A model generated the notes under the pieces. That model had not been told where the DNA came from. It made no database searches and saw nothing but the letters and a program-made list of their open reading frames with translations. From Eubacteriaceae bacterium (lineage in GTDB: Bacteria; Bacillota; Clostridia; Peptostreptococcales; Anaerovoracaceae): a DNA stretch of 64,000 nt. How positions within the stretch are numbered: the first letter of the stretch is position 1; each line of letters starts with the position of its first letter. A program made the position numbers and the translations under genes. The stretch spans positions 1-64,000 of the forward strand of contig CABIXY010000002.1 of NCBI GenBank assembly GCA_902362805.1. The letters run 5' to 3'. This document shows, in pieces, positions 17,034 through 26,888 of the stretch.

Positions 17034-17039
17034 TATCTG

Positions 17040-17075
17040 AAAGGCGCAAAACCCAGATGGGTTTCGCGCCTTTTT
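17040..17075 (+). terminator. Terminator after pepD
   Basis: AAAGGCGC-AAACCC pairs with GGGTTT-GCGCCTTTTT around a short AGAT loop, 6 bp after the stop. Confidence 0.9.
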
Positions 17076-17088
17076 CACCTGGTTCGAT

Positions 17089-17117
17089 TTGACATTTGAC
17101 CGTAAAAAAAGTACAAT
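17089..17117 (+). promoter_or_regulatory. Strong promoter of the acyltransferase-ligase-EIIC/EAL operon
   Basis: TTGACA (17089-17094) and TACAAT (17112-17117) are spaced 17 bp. Transcription would start near 17124, so a start codon at 17127 would be leaderless. This supports the downstream ATG 17163. Confidence 0.8.
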
Positions 17118-17162
17118 TATTAGTTAGTGATGAACATACGATACAAGTTGAAAGGGCAAGGG

Positions 17163-18020
17163 ATGAGACAGAAAGAAAAAAAGAGATTTGGCGATCGAAA
17201 GGATGCCAGATGGCTGAGGGACATGGACGCGCTGCACGCATTCGTCCCCTATCTGTACCCCAACAGGGCGGATAATGAGGCCTACATCTGTGAGCGCATC
17301 GATTTGACAAATATCAACGCATATATGGCAAAAAAGAACGCTGAGAATCCGGAAATGCAGTATAAGCTGTTTCAGATAATCATCGCGGCCCTGGTGAAGA
17401 CGATCACCTTACGGCCAAAGATGAATCGGTTTATCAAAGGGTGCAGAATCTATCAGCGAGACGTTTTGTCAGCAGCCTTCGTCGTGAAGAAGGAATTTGC
17501 AGACGAGGGCGGCGAGGCTTTAGCCTTTGTCACATTTGAAGAAGACTCCAATATTGAAATCGTCAGGGAAAAGATATATAACATCATTCATAAATGCAGG
17601 GGAAATGGCATGGACAACTCCACCCAGGGGATGGATAGATTGACCAAGCTTCCTCGTTTTGTGCTGCGGTTTGTGATGTGGATATTGCACAAGCTGGACT
17701 TCTACGGGCGAGTGCCGGACTTTTTGATCAAAGAAGATCCCAACTATTCCACAGTCTTTGTGACAAACCTGGGATCTATCGGCTTGAAATCAGGCTATCA
17801 TCATCTTTCTAATTGGGGAACGAACTCGATTTTTGTCGTTTTGGGAGAAAAAAAGGTGGTTGATGGACGAGAGGTAATCGACATCGGCTTGACCCTCGAC
17901 GAACGAATTGCCGACGGATATTACTATTCCAAGACTGTGAAATTATTAAAATATTTGCTGCACAACCCGGAGCTGCTGGAGACTCCGGCCAGGGAGGAAG
18001 TGGATTATGAGAGAGATTAA
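17163..18020 (+). CDS. Stand-alone E2-type (2-oxoacid dehydrogenase) acyltransferase-like protein
   Basis: The 285-residue protein resembles the catalytic domain of dihydrolipoamide acyltransferases and chloramphenicol acetyltransferase. It shows PYLYPNRADNEAYICERIDL at the start, VKTITLRPKMNRFIKGCRIY, VFVTNLGSIGLKSGYHHLSN and LTLDERIADGYYYSKTVKLL. The last corresponds to the conserved catalytic block, with DERIADG in the place of DHRVVDG, so the usual catalytic histidine is replaced by glutamate. No lipoyl or E1/E3-binding domain and no dehydrogenase genes are nearby. It overlaps the acyl-CoA ligase gene by 14 bp and may transfer an acyl group that the ligase activates. Enzymatic activity is uncertain because of the altered motif. 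Confidence 0.75.
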   Translation: MRQKEKKRFGDRKDARWLRDMDALHAFVPYLYPNRADNEAYICERIDLTNINAYMAKKNAENPEMQYKLFQIIIAALVKTITLRPKMNRFIKGCRIYQRDVLSAAFVVKKEFADEGGEALAFVTFEEDSNIEIVREKIYNIIHKCRGNGMDNSTQGMDRLTKLPRFVLRFVMWILHKLDFYGRVPDFLIKEDPNYSTVFVTNLGSIGLKSGYHHLSNWGTNSIFVVLGEKKVVDGREVIDIGLTLDERIADGYYYSKTVKLLKYLLHNPELLETPAREEVDYERD

Positions 18021-19713
18021 AATGCCGTGGCTTAAGAATCTGGGAGGGGTGCCCTCTCATTTAGAATATCAAAAGGGAAGTATGTATGAGGCAGTAGAGT
18101 CGATTGCCGGCAAGTATCCCGATTATATAGCCTACGACTTCATGGGCAGTAAGACCACATACAAAACATTTATCAAAGAAATCAATGACTGTGCCAGAGC
18201 CTTAAAGGCGATTGGTGTGCAGGAAGGGGAGGCGGTAACCATCTGCATGCCCAATGCACCCCAGACACTGATCATGTTCTATGCGGTGAATCTGATCGGG
18301 GCTGTTTCCAATATGGTGCATCCGCTTTCCAGTGAAAAGGAAATTGAATTCTGCCTGAGGGAATCGGGCAGCGCCGTATGCTTGACGTTAGACCAGATGT
18401 ATGGTAAATTTGAGAACATCAGACATAACGTACCGCTGCGGAGCCTGATTCTGACCAGTGTCAAGGATGTACTCAGCCCCATCAAAAAGAAGGGCTATTA
18501 TCTGGTAGAGGGCCGCAAAATAAAGAAGGTGCCAAAGGACGCGGTCATCATCTGGTGGAATTCTTTTATCAAAAACGGCAAAGGATATAAAGCGGAGTAT
18601 GCGGTAAGAAGAAAAGATGCGGATCCTGCAGCAATCCTTTACAGCGGCGGAACCACGGGTACCATGAAGGGAATTCTCCTTTCCAACCTGAATTTCAACG
18701 CTTTGGCAGCACAGATCATCGCTACGAACAAGATGTTTAAACCGGGAGACAAGATGTTGGCGGTGATGCCCATGTTCCACGGCTTCGGCCTGGGAGTCAG
18801 CATTCATTCCATGGCTGCCAGCGGAGGGCGCTGTATCTTGATTCCTCGCTTTAATGCGGAGAGTTATGCCAAGCTTTTGAAAAAGCACCAGCCTAACTTC
18901 ATCGCCGGTGTTCCGACCCTGTACGAAGCACTTCTGCGGCTGCCTTCCTTGAATAAGGTCAATTTAGCCTGTTTGAAGGGGGTTTTCAGCGGAGGGGACT
19001 CTTTGTCCATTGAACTGAAAAAACGCTTTGACAAGTTCCTGAGAGCCCACGGGGCCCATGTGGTTGTCAGAGAAGGATATGGAACGACAGAATGTGTCAC
19101 GGCCAGTTGTCTGACTCCGGTCCACATGGAAAAAGAAGGAAGCATCGGCCTGCCTTTCCCAGACACCTATTACAAGATTGTCAAGGTCGGTACCTGTGAC
19201 GAAGTCTCTTATGGGAAGGAGGGAGAAATCTGTATCGCCGGTCCGACGGTGATGATGGGATATCTCAATCATCCAGAAGAGACGGCATCCGCCTTAAAAG
19301 ACCACGGAGACGGGTTGACCTGGCTCCATACTGGTGATTTGGGCATGATGGACGAGGATGGCTTCGTTTATTTCCGCCAGAGAATCAAAAGGATGATTGT
19401 CACCAGCGGTTACAATGTATATCCGTCTCAGATAGAAAACATATTGGACGCTCACGACTTTGTTCACATGAGTTGTGTAATCGGCGTACCAGATCCACTT
19501 AAGATGCAGAAAGTAGTGGCCTTTGTGGTGCTGAAACCGGGTGTGGAACCGGACGATGAAACCCGCGAAGCCATCTTAAAATATTGTGAGAAGCATATTG
19601 CTAAATACGCCATTCCGAAGAAGCTGGAATTCAGAACCATGCTGCCGAAGACTCTCGTCGGCAAGGTAGCTTACAGAGAGCTGGAAGAAGAGATGAAGGA
19701 AAAGGGCGCATAG
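18007..19713 (+). CDS. AMP-forming acyl-CoA synthetase (ANL superfamily)
   Basis: The 568-residue enzyme would activate a carboxylic acid as acyl-AMP and then as a CoA thioester. Core motifs are present: the phosphate loop LYSGGTTGTMKGILLS (about residues 214-229), GYGTTECVTASC, the ribose-binding LHTGDLGMMDEDGF, the hinge RQRIKRMIVTSGYNVYP and the C-terminal lysine region PKTLVGKVAYREL. Length and order are typical of medium/long-chain and caiC-like ligases. It overlaps the acyltransferase-like gene and precedes the EIIC/EAL gene by 19 bp. A joint role in modifying a lipid or small molecule is inference. The acid used cannot be read from sequence. Confidence 0.9.
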   Translation: MREIKMPWLKNLGGVPSHLEYQKGSMYEAVESIAGKYPDYIAYDFMGSKTTYKTFIKEINDCARALKAIGVQEGEAVTICMPNAPQTLIMFYAVNLIGAVSNMVHPLSSEKEIEFCLRESGSAVCLTLDQMYGKFENIRHNVPLRSLILTSVKDVLSPIKKKGYYLVEGRKIKKVPKDAVIIWWNSFIKNGKGYKAEYAVRRKDADPAAILYSGGTTGTMKGILLSNLNFNALAAQIIATNKMFKPGDKMLAVMPMFHGFGLGVSIHSMAASGGRCILIPRFNAESYAKLLKKHQPNFIAGVPTLYEALLRLPSLNKVNLACLKGVFSGGDSLSIELKKRFDKFLRAHGAHVVVREGYGTTECVTASCLTPVHMEKEGSIGLPFPDTYYKIVKVGTCDEVSYGKEGEICIAGPTVMMGYLNHPEETASALKDHGDGLTWLHTGDLGMMDEDGFVYFRQRIKRMIVTSGYNVYPSQIENILDAHDFVHMSCVIGVPDPLKMQKVVAFVVLKPGVEPDDETREAILKYCEKHIAKYAIPKKLEFRTMLPKTLVGKVAYRELEEEMKEKGA

Positions 19714-19732
19714 ACCTTGCGGGTGAACGTAT

Positions 19733-21805
19733 ATGGGAAAACTAGACAAAATCTTTGAGAGAATAGAGAACAACACTTTAATCAATGTCATCAGGAATGG
19801 TTTCGTTGCCGCGATTCCATTCCTTCTGATGGGCGCTTTCAGTTTGATGATTACCTCACTGCCAATTACGCCTTATCAAAATTTTATCACGGAGATTTGG
19901 AACGGAAGAGTTTACGCTTTCTTTGATTCCATATATGATTACACGATCTGCGCCTTATCTCTGATTTTACTGATTACCATCAGTTACTACTATGCGAAAT
20001 ATTATGATGCACGAGAGCCTTCCTCGTATCCGATCATTTCGGTGATTTCATACGTGGTATTTGTGGGCATGGGAATGGAGCCGGCAGAACTCAACATTAC
20101 CATTTTCAGTCAGATGTGGACCCTTACGGCAGTTATGATCGCACTGCTTTCTTCAGCAATTTATCATCAGCTTTTAGAAAAAGTTTATAAGCGGCACGGC
20201 AAGAATATCTATCGAAGCAGCAAAGGATCCACCAAATTTGTATATCTGATTATTCCTTCTGTTGTAACCATAGGGTTGTTTGGCTTGGCAAGTGTAGTCT
20301 TGGAGGTCATCTTTGGCGCGGCAGTTTCTCAAAATGTATTATCTGCGCTTGCGATGGAACTCTTTGAAAATCTGGGACGCAATTTTGGCAGTTCCGTTCT
20401 CTTCATCTTCCTCGTGCATTTCATGTGGATGTTCGGCATCCACGGCAGCAATGTGCTGGACGACGTGGCTACGACCTTGTTCGCCGATCGATGGGGAGAA
20501 GTGTTTTCGAAGACATTTTTTGATACCTTCGTGCTCATGGGCGGCAGCGGCACAGCGATCAGTCTGCTGATTGCCATTCTGCTTTTTATGAAAAATAAAG
20601 GGAAACGGCGTCTGGCTAAACTGAGCTTTCTGCCGGTTCTTTTTAACGTCAATGAGACCCTGATTTTCGGTCTGCCGGTCATTTTCAACCCAGTCCTTCT
20701 AGTGCCATTTGTTTTGACGCCAGTCATCACGCTGATTACTTCGACTGCCGCCGTATCTTTGGATTTTGTGCCTGTGGTAAACGCATCAGTCAACTGGACG
20801 ACGCCGGTGATTCTCAGCGGTTATCTGACCACCGGTTCCATCGCCGGCAGCCTGCTGCAGATATTCAATATCTGTATCGGTGTTCTGATATATATGCCAT
20901 TTGTAAGAGTTCTTGAAAAACCATATACTGGCGTTGTGAAAGAAAATATCGACACCCTGGTCGATTACGTGAAGGAGATGGAGAGCATCGGTGTCGTCCC
21001 GTCTCTGACAAAGGGCACAGAAGCAAAAAACAAAGCTGCCAGGCGCCTCCTCTCTGATATGCATACTGCCATTGAAGACGGACAGCTGAGACTGTTCTAT
21101 CAACCGCAGGTAGATGACAAAGGCCGTCTCATCGGTGTCGAAGGGCTGCTTCGCTGGAAACATCCGGCCTGCGGTTATATCTATCCGCCGCTCCTGCTTT
21201 ATCTGGCAGTGGAGGACGATTATCTTCATGAACTGGAGCTGATTGTGCTCAACTGCGCCTGTAAGGATATCGGCTATCTGAAGGCGCAGGGATTAGATGG
21301 TCTCAAAGTCTCTATCAATATTTCGGCCATGCAGCTTGACAGTCAGAAATTCTATGATGATGTGGAAAAGAACCTCAAGCGATATGATCTGGGTCAATGC
21401 AAACTGGCTTTTGAAATTACAGAGCGGGTAGCCCTCTCTGGCACGCAGAGAGTGAGACAAGGCCTGCAGCGCCTTGAGGCCAATGGCATCGGCATCATCA
21501 TGGATGATTTCGGCATGGGGTACAGTTCTATGAGCTATCTGCAGAACAGTAATTTTGACTATGTAAAGCTGGATGGCAGCCTGGTCAGAGAGATTTCTGT
21601 AAACCCTCGCTCAAAGGAAATCGTCAAGACGATCTGTCAGCTGTCTGAGAAACTGAATTTCGAGGTCATCGCTGAATATGTGGAGACAGAGGAACAGCGG
21701 GACTTGCTCCGCAGCCTGGGCTGCAGAATTTATCAGGGTTATTTCTATGGAAAAGCGATGCCGTTAGAAGAATTGATTGCCTGGAGTGAGAACTATATTA
21801 TATAA
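19733..21805 (+). CDS. PTS EIIC membrane domain fused to a c-di-GMP phosphodiesterase (EAL) domain
   Basis: Residues 1 to about 410 form an EIIC of the lactose/cellobiose/N,N'-diacetylchitobiose class: LINVIRNGFVAAIPFLLMGA, then HFMWMFGIHGSNVLDD, then FNVNETLIFGLPVIFNP. No EIIA or EIIB is attached. After a linker, about 435-685 is an EAL domain with the residues needed for hydrolysis: EGLLRW, NIS, FEITE, DDFGMGYSS, VKLDGSLV, AEYVET and QGYFYGKAMP. The EIIC part would sense or bind a sugar at the membrane and modulate degradation of cyclic di-GMP in the cytoplasm. Catalytic competence is inferred from motif retention. It closes an operon and is followed by a terminator. Confidence 0.9.
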   Translation: MGKLDKIFERIENNTLINVIRNGFVAAIPFLLMGAFSLMITSLPITPYQNFITEIWNGRVYAFFDSIYDYTICALSLILLITISYYYAKYYDAREPSSYPIISVISYVVFVGMGMEPAELNITIFSQMWTLTAVMIALLSSAIYHQLLEKVYKRHGKNIYRSSKGSTKFVYLIIPSVVTIGLFGLASVVLEVIFGAAVSQNVLSALAMELFENLGRNFGSSVLFIFLVHFMWMFGIHGSNVLDDVATTLFADRWGEVFSKTFFDTFVLMGGSGTAISLLIAILLFMKNKGKRRLAKLSFLPVLFNVNETLIFGLPVIFNPVLLVPFVLTPVITLITSTAAVSLDFVPVVNASVNWTTPVILSGYLTTGSIAGSLLQIFNICIGVLIYMPFVRVLEKPYTGVVKENIDTLVDYVKEMESIGVVPSLTKGTEAKNKAARRLLSDMHTAIEDGQLRLFYQPQVDDKGRLIGVEGLLRWKHPACGYIYPPLLLYLAVEDDYLHELELIVLNCACKDIGYLKAQGLDGLKVSINISAMQLDSQKFYDDVEKNLKRYDLGQCKLAFEITERVALSGTQRVRQGLQRLEANGIGIIMDDFGMGYSSMSYLQNSNFDYVKLDGSLVREISVNPRSKEIVKTICQLSEKLNFEVIAEYVETEEQRDLLRSLGCRIYQGYFYGKAMPLEELIAWSENYII

Positions 21806-21807
21806 TG

Positions 21808-21846
21808 AAAAACGACTTAGTCCGAAATAGGACTAAGCCGTTTTTT
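21808..21846. terminator. Bidirectional terminator between the EIIC/EAL and lysozyme genes
   Basis: AAAAACG-CTTAGTCC pairs with GGACTAAG-CGTTTTTT around a GAAATA loop. It serves both convergent genes. Confidence 0.9.
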
Positions 21847-21856
21847 GTATTTACAT

Positions 21857-23950
21857 TTACTGTGCAGTTCTAATTGCTTTTAAAGACCATTTCGTGTAAT
21901 AGGTTTCTCCGTCGATGTCTCTGACACCTCTGACTTTGTAGTAGTAACGAGTCCCCTTTACTAATGCTTTATTGTTCTTATAGGATCTTGCCTCTCCTGT
22001 CTTAGATCTGTAGAAGCCTTCGGTACCGTAACCACTGTCTTTTTTTACAGAGCGGAAGACTTCGAAGTAGTCGACCTTGTACCCGTAGGATTTGGTCCAG
22101 TATACTCTGATGTATCCTTTTCCTGCTTCAGAACGAGCTTTTAGCGTGGTATTCTGTACGCCGTTGATGATACCACTGCTAGGATGCATATCATCTTTCG
22201 TCACTGTTACTTTGACAGTCTTCGTAGCGGCAGTATATTTTCCGGTTGCTGCTACTTTGATCGTAATTGTTGCGGTTCCTTCGATTCCCTTCAGTGTAAC
22301 GTTACCTTTAGTATCGACTGTAGCGACTTCTGTGTTACTTGAACTATAAGTCATAGTACCGTCGCTGTTAGTTGAAGCATTGAGACTGAATGGACTGTCG
22401 TTGACATTCTTGTCGTAGGAGCTTGCCCCTGTAGTGATAGTTGCAGTCGCTGCTTCTTCTGGATTTACAGTAATCCGAATTTCTCTTGTAGCTGCCTTAT
22501 AGTTCTGGGTTTCAGGACTTGTCACTGTGATGTAAACAATCCCTGTTCCACCCTTCAGTGAAACCGTGCCGTTCGAGCTTACCGTTGCGATAGATGGATC
22601 GCTGGACTTGTAGGTCAGGGAAGCATCACTGTCACACTTGGTGTTCAGCTTGAAGTCTGGCCGGCTTGGCGTTCTCGTGTAACCAATATAGCCAGTGAAT
22701 TTAGGCGTCGCTTTGTTAATCTTAAAGGTCTTGGTAATCGTACCACTGTAGTTCCTCTTGCCTGTTATCTTGATTGAGGCCGTTCCGGCATTCCTGTTGT
22801 TTGAGTAGCTTACAGTATAATCTGTATTCTTCTTCAGGGTCGTTCCCGCATGCAGTACCTTGACTGACGGTATCTTCAACTTACCGCTGTAGGTGACATC
22901 GGCAACATCGGCAACAGTTGCGACATCGGCAAGATTAGCTTTGCTGATGGTAAACGGTACTAATTGCGTATTAGAGTATTTGCCTTTTCCTGTCACCATC
23001 GCATAGGCTGTTCCCGCCAGTACATTCTTTATGTAATTCACTTTGTAGTCTGTACCCTGGGTCAAGGTTGTCCCATTGTACTTGACGGTAACTTTCGGAT
23101 ACTTCTTGTTCTTATTGTACTTAAAAGAAGTAGCGCCTAATTTGATATCAGCCTTTTTAATGGAGGTTGTTCCTGCTTTCGTCTTTTCTGCGGCATTATC
23201 GTAATACCAGAAGTTACAGTCGACTCGGCCGCTGATTCCATTGACGCTGCCGCTGCTAGTGTACTGCCAGAACTCATAGTCTCTGTTATATGAAGGGTAG
23301 GTATTATACTGCGCAAACCAGACCTTGTATTTGTCTTCGATAAGAGACATATTCAAATTAGAGTTCATCATGTTCAGATATGAGTAAAACATTGGCTCAT
23401 ATCCTGCGTCTTTAATTACTTTTAGAAATGCCAGGGAATTGGATGTAAGCGTAGCTTTTCTAGTACTGGACGGCCAGTTTTTGTATGCGGTACTCAGACG
23501 CCCGTCCATCTCACAGTCATAGACTACAGGCATATCGAGGTCATATCCATCCAGAGCATTGACGACAAACTTTGCTTCCGATTGCGCCTCTTTCATAGTG
23601 GTGGCTTGAGAGTAATAATATACACCGACCATGACACCGGCCGCTTTTGCATTTTTCATATTGGTAGCAAACCAATCATCCATGTTAGGACGGAACGGGT
23701 CTGCTTGCCATGTATGTCCGAGTCTGATTAAGGCAAAATCGATACCTTGCCGTTTGACATTAGCCCAGTTAATGTTTTCCTGGACATAGGAGACGTCGAT
23801 TCCGTCAATAACCATGCAATTGCTGAATTTACTTGCGTGGGTATAGGTATTCGAGTCTACCACGGCGTTGCTGCCGAAGGCAATGCTGCAGGTGATGAAA
23901 AGGGCTGCTAGAGTTGTAACGATTGTTAATATGATTCTTGTCTTTTTCAT
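21857..23950 (-). CDS. Secreted GH25 lysozyme-like protein with Ig-like repeats
   Basis: The 697-residue protein begins with a signal peptide ([20 protein letters not shown]). A glycoside hydrolase 25 muramidase domain follows at about residues 45-260. The active-site strands are visible: [35 protein letters not shown] and VVYDCEMDG with the D-x-E pair. Then come several repeated Ig-like or BIG-type beta domains (for example [40 protein letters not shown]). A fibronectin-like C-terminus ends in [20 protein letters not shown]. It would cut peptidoglycan outside the cell and adhere through the repeats. Start 23950 has GGGAGAG upstream; an in-frame start at 23977 would add residues before the signal peptide. 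Confidence 0.88.
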   Translation of the reverse strand: MKKTRIILTIVTTLAALFITCSIAFGSNAVVDSNTYTHASKFSNCMVIDGIDVSYVQENINWANVKRQGIDFALIRLGHTWQADPFRPNMDDWFATNMKNAKAAGVMVGVYYYSQATTMKEAQSEAKFVVNALDGYDLDMPVVYDCEMDGRLSTAYKNWPSSTRKATLTSNSLAFLKVIKDAGYEPMFYSYLNMMNSNLNMSLIEDKYKVWFAQYNTYPSYNRDYEFWQYTSSGSVNGISGRVDCNFWYYDNAAEKTKAGTTSIKKADIKLGATSFKYNKNKKYPKVTVKYNGTTLTQGTDYKVNYIKNVLAGTAYAMVTGKGKYSNTQLVPFTISKANLADVATVADVADVTYSGKLKIPSVKVLHAGTTLKKNTDYTVSYSNNRNAGTASIKITGKRNYSGTITKTFKINKATPKFTGYIGYTRTPSRPDFKLNTKCDSDASLTYKSSDPSIATVSSNGTVSLKGGTGIVYITVTSPETQNYKAATREIRITVNPEEAATATITTGASSYDKNVNDSPFSLNASTNSDGTMTYSSSNTEVATVDTKGNVTLKGIEGTATITIKVAATGKYTAATKTVKVTVTKDDMHPSSGIINGVQNTTLKARSEAGKGYIRVYWTKSYGYKVDYFEVFRSVKKDSGYGTEGFYRSKTGEARSYKNNKALVKGTRYYYKVRGVRDIDGETYYTKWSLKAIRTAQ

Positions 23951-24057
23951 GATTTCTCTCCCAACTAGTAATTGCACTTTTTCCTCTTACATATCCTATG
24001 TTAACAATTAGGTGAAGAATTTGTCAACCTTACGACGATAAATTTCACATAGACTTC

Positions 24058-24086
24058 TTGAAACCTTCATAAAAGTAGTTTATTAT
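24058..24086 (+). promoter_or_regulatory. Promoter of the DUF5685-DnaJ genes
   Basis: TTGAAA (24058-24063) and TATTAT (24081-24086) are separated by 17 bp. The remaining 87 bp to the start codon hold no clear structure. Confidence 0.6.
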
Positions 24087-24173
24087 CTAAATAATATTAT
24101 TCTTTAAAAGGCAGAAAAGCTGCCGTGTCATTTTGAGCAATACATAAGCTCAGAATATGGATTGAAATAAATT

Positions 24174-25016
24174 ATGTTAGGATATGTGACAATCGAAAAA
24201 AATGAGTTGAAAGTGCGTGAATTTGATATGTATCAGGCATACTATTGCGGAATCTGTAAGTCCATCGGCAGACGGTTCGGACAGCTTCCCAGAATGACCC
24301 TGAGTTACGACTCCGTATTCCTCGCACTGGTTTTAGCAGGACTTTCAGAAGAAACAGACATCGTCCTGCAGGAACATTGTATCACCCACCATATAAAGAA
24401 AAAACCGGTAGTTTTTGGAAATGAAGCCCTGGATTATGCAGCAGACGTGATGGTTATTTTGGCTTACCACAAGTTCCTCGACGATTGGAAAGACGAGCAA
24501 AGCAAGGTAGGGCTGCTCGGAAAAAGCGCTTTATCAGGCGCTTATGGAAAACTGCAGAAAATGCATCCTGAGATTTGTCATAAAGTAGAGCATTCTCTTA
24601 CGGACCTCTCTGAACTGGAAAGAGAAAATTCCGGAAAACTGGATTTGGTGGCAGATACGTTTGCCGATATCATGGAGACGCTTTTCATCGGTTACGATCC
24701 TGCTGCAGGTTCCGCACAAGTGCTGGGTCAGCTGGGTCGTCATCTGGGCAAATGGATCTATACCATCGATGCTTTAGACGATTACGAGAAAGATATAGAG
24801 GCAGGACATTATAATCCTTTGATTTTTAGAGAAAATAAGCTTGAGGGGATAGGAGATTTGCTATATAATTATCTTGCCGAGGCTAGTAATGCCTACGACC
24901 TTCTGCAAATCAAAAAGAACAAAGGAATCATAGATAATATCATATTTATGGGATTACGTGTACGAACAGATGTAATCCTGAGGGAAAGGACAGAATTGAA
25001 TGAACAATCCGTATGA
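24174..25016 (+). CDS. DUF5685-family protein
   Basis: The 280-residue soluble protein starts [20 protein letters not shown], followed by [20 protein letters not shown]. This N-terminal block with its CxxC (YCGICK) is characteristic of the DUF5685 family. Later come [19 protein letters not shown] and [20 protein letters not shown], helix-rich with DD pairs that recall metal or diphosphate binding in helical bundles; that comparison is only suggestive. Function is unknown. It overlaps the following DnaJ-domain gene by 17 bp, and the two are therefore translated together. A chaperone-assisted role is inferred from that coupling. Confidence 0.8.
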   Translation: MLGYVTIEKNELKVREFDMYQAYYCGICKSIGRRFGQLPRMTLSYDSVFLALVLAGLSEETDIVLQEHCITHHIKKKPVVFGNEALDYAADVMVILAYHKFLDDWKDEQSKVGLLGKSALSGAYGKLQKMHPEICHKVEHSLTDLSELERENSGKLDLVADTFADIMETLFIGYDPAAGSAQVLGQLGRHLGKWIYTIDALDDYEKDIEAGHYNPLIFRENKLEGIGDLLYNYLAEASNAYDLLQIKKNKGIIDNIIFMGLRVRTDVILRERTELNEQSV

Positions 25017-25596
25017 AGTATTAGGCGTAAAGCAGGGAGCTTCAGAAGCAGAAATTAAAGCAGCATACAAAGAATTAGTTAAGAAATATCATCCAGATAA
25101 ATATCAAAATAATCCGCTGGCAGATTTGGCAGAGGAAAAACTGCAAGAGGTGAACGAGGCCTATGATGCATTGATGAAGAATCGTCCGACAAGAGGCACT
25201 TATAGCAGCGGTACGCAGGGCCGCAGCGGACAGACCGCAAGTAATGCCAGCAATTATTACGCTGTAAGACAGGCGTTGGACCGAAATGATCTTTCTGGTG
25301 CGGAACAGATGTTGGTCAATTCCCCGAATCGCGATGCAGAATGGTTCTTCCTCAGCGGAGTCCTCTCATATAAAAAAGGATGGATTGATGACGCGATGAG
25401 CAATGTGAGACAGGCCATCGATATGGATCCGAACAATTTTGAATATCAGCAGGTTTTCCAGCAGATGAGAGGAGCGGGTGCTATGTACCGGGGCAGATCC
25501 AATGCGCAAGGGTACGATCAGAACCGCAATAATGACTGTTGTTCTGACTGCTGCACGTTCTATCTCTGCACTAGCTGCATCTCACCTTGTTGGTAA
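25000..25596 (+). CDS. J-domain protein with Cys-rich C-terminus
   Basis: The 198-residue protein begins with a complete J domain ([23 protein letters not shown] motif in [11 protein letters not shown], residues 1 to about 65). This would stimulate an Hsp70/DnaK ATPase. It continues with a Ser/Gly linker and a TPR-like helical pair ([28 protein letters not shown]). The last 20 residues are strikingly cysteine-rich, with seven cysteines in [19 protein letters not shown], suited to metal binding or membrane attachment. It lacks the DnaJ zinc-finger and substrate domains, so it is not DnaJ itself. Coupled to the DUF5685 gene and closed by a strong terminator. Confidence 0.85.
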   Translation: MNNPYEVLGVKQGASEAEIKAAYKELVKKYHPDKYQNNPLADLAEEKLQEVNEAYDALMKNRPTRGTYSSGTQGRSGQTASNASNYYAVRQALDRNDLSGAEQMLVNSPNRDAEWFFLSGVLSYKKGWIDDAMSNVRQAIDMDPNNFEYQQVFQQMRGAGAMYRGRSNAQGYDQNRNNDCCSDCCTFYLCTSCISPCW

Positions 25597-25600
25597 AATG

Positions 25601-25645
25601 AAAATCAAAACAGGACGTTTTCGGAACGTCCTGTTTTTGATTTTT
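25601..25645. terminator. Bidirectional terminator after the J-domain gene
   Basis: AAAATCAAAACAGGACGTT pairs with AACGTCCTG-TTTTTGATTTTT, giving a long stem with a TTCGG-type loop. It is shared with the convergent gene at 25649. Confidence 0.9.
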
Positions 25646-25648
25646 GCT

Positions 25649-26677
25649 TCAAATAATATGGATGTAACCTTCCAGTTCTTTCTCCATTTCTATCCGATGA
25701 TGTTTGGTGTAGATACCAGGGATTCCGCCGGTATGAATCATGACCACGTTTTCACCGGGTTTGATTCTGCCGGTTTTCGCCATGTCTACGATGCCGGCAA
25801 AAGTCTTTCCTGTATAGCAGGGATCCAGAATGACGGCTTCTTTTCTGCCCATGTAGTAAATCGCCTCGCGGACTTCTTTGACCGGATTGTTGTAGGCGCC
25901 AAAGTGATAGTCGCTGACCAAATCAAAATCTTCTGCTCTGATGTCTAAGGCTAGGTTGTAGAATTTTTTGACGCGCTTATAATAGGACTCTGCTACATTC
26001 ACGATGCCTTCTTCAAAAGGCTCAATGCCGACACCAGTAATGTGGAGCGGCAATTTTTCGTTCATTGCTGCCACCTGTAATCCCATATAAGTTCCCATGC
26101 TGCCTACCGTTGTAACGACTCGGACTTGTTCAAGTCCCATCTGAGCAGTCTGTTCCGCAAGTTCTACGGCACAGTCATAGTAGCCGAGCACGCCCAGTTC
26201 ATTGGAACCGCCCAGAGGGATGTAATAGACCTTTTCGCCTTTTGCCTCCCATTCCTCGGTCACCTTTGCTACAGCCTCATGGAGCAATTGACCCTCTGTA
26301 TGCTGACCGTCGTCTTTAACCAGATAGACAGAGCATCCCATGATGCCGTCTAACAAAAGGTTGGCTGACATCTCGCCCGGATAATCACCTACTGCAACAA
26401 TGGCAGCTTTGAGACCGTATTTGGCTGCGACTGCACCGGTCAGCCTGCCGTGGTTTGTCTGCGGTCCGCCTACCGTCAGCAGCATGGTGGCACCTTTGTC
26501 CATCGCATCCTTTGCCAGGTATTCTAGCTTACGAAGCTTATTGCCTCCTGTCCCGAAATTGGTCAGGTCGTCTCTTTTCAGATAGAGATTGATCCCGAGT
26601 TTGTCAGAGATTCGGTTCATGCGGTCCAGCCGCGTAGGCGTGTTTAAAAAAGATAATTTTTCATGTCCTAAAGTCAT
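25649..26677 (-). CDS. D-cysteine desulfhydrase / ACC deaminase family PLP enzyme
   Basis: The 342-residue enzyme belongs to the fold-II PLP family of D-cysteine desulfhydrase (DcyD) and 1-aminocyclopropane-1-carboxylate deaminase. Motifs are NLYLKRDDLTNFGTGGNKLRK, with the PLP lysine in GGNK, then GGPQTNHGRLTGAVAAKYGL, then GSMGTYMGLQVA near the phosphate-binding loop, and HTGGIPGIY near the C-terminus. Reactions in the family release ammonia and pyruvate or 2-oxobutyrate from D-cysteine, related D-amino acids or ACC. DcyD is the more likely identity in an anaerobe. It has a GGAGG 7 bases upstream, its own promoter, and no operon partner. Confidence 0.85.
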   Translation of the reverse strand: MTLGHEKLSFLNTPTRLDRMNRISDKLGINLYLKRDDLTNFGTGGNKLRKLEYLAKDAMDKGATMLLTVGGPQTNHGRLTGAVAAKYGLKAAIVAVGDYPGEMSANLLLDGIMGCSVYLVKDDGQHTEGQLLHEAVAKVTEEWEAKGEKVYYIPLGGSNELGVLGYYDCAVELAEQTAQMGLEQVRVVTTVGSMGTYMGLQVAAMNEKLPLHITGVGIEPFEEGIVNVAESYYKRVKKFYNLALDIRAEDFDLVSDYHFGAYNNPVKEVREAIYYMGRKEAVILDPCYTGKTFAGIVDMAKTGRIKPGENVVMIHTGGIPGIYTKHHRIEMEKELEGYIHII

Positions 26678-26705
26678 CTGTGCACCTCCTGATTTTCATA
26701 CACTA

Positions 26706-26734
26706 AGTATAGCATTCTACCCAAAGAGCTGCAA
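26706..26734 (-). promoter_or_regulatory. Promoter of the desulfhydrase-like gene
   Basis: On the minus strand TTGCAG (26734-26729) and TATACT (26711-26706) are spaced 17 bp and lie about 30 bp upstream of the start codon. Confidence 0.75.
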
Positions 26735-26744
26735 GGTGGCAATC

Positions 26745-26777
26745 GAATTCAGCAAATCAAAGATTTGCGAATTTTTT
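26745..26777 (+). terminator. Terminator-like hairpin between divergent genes
   Basis: GAATTC-A-GCAAATC pairs with GATTTGC-GAATT around AAA and continues into TTTTT on the plus strand. No plus-strand gene ends here, so it may block read-in towards the gene at 26889 or be an isolated repeat. Confidence 0.5.
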
Positions 26778-26888
26778 GCATGAGACCTGATGCGGCTCGA
26801 CTCGCGTTTCGCTGGAAAGAATGTCATACTATAAATTTTCTCCGGAAAAAATGACAATACTATGCCTAACAACAAGTAGGAGGCTGAT

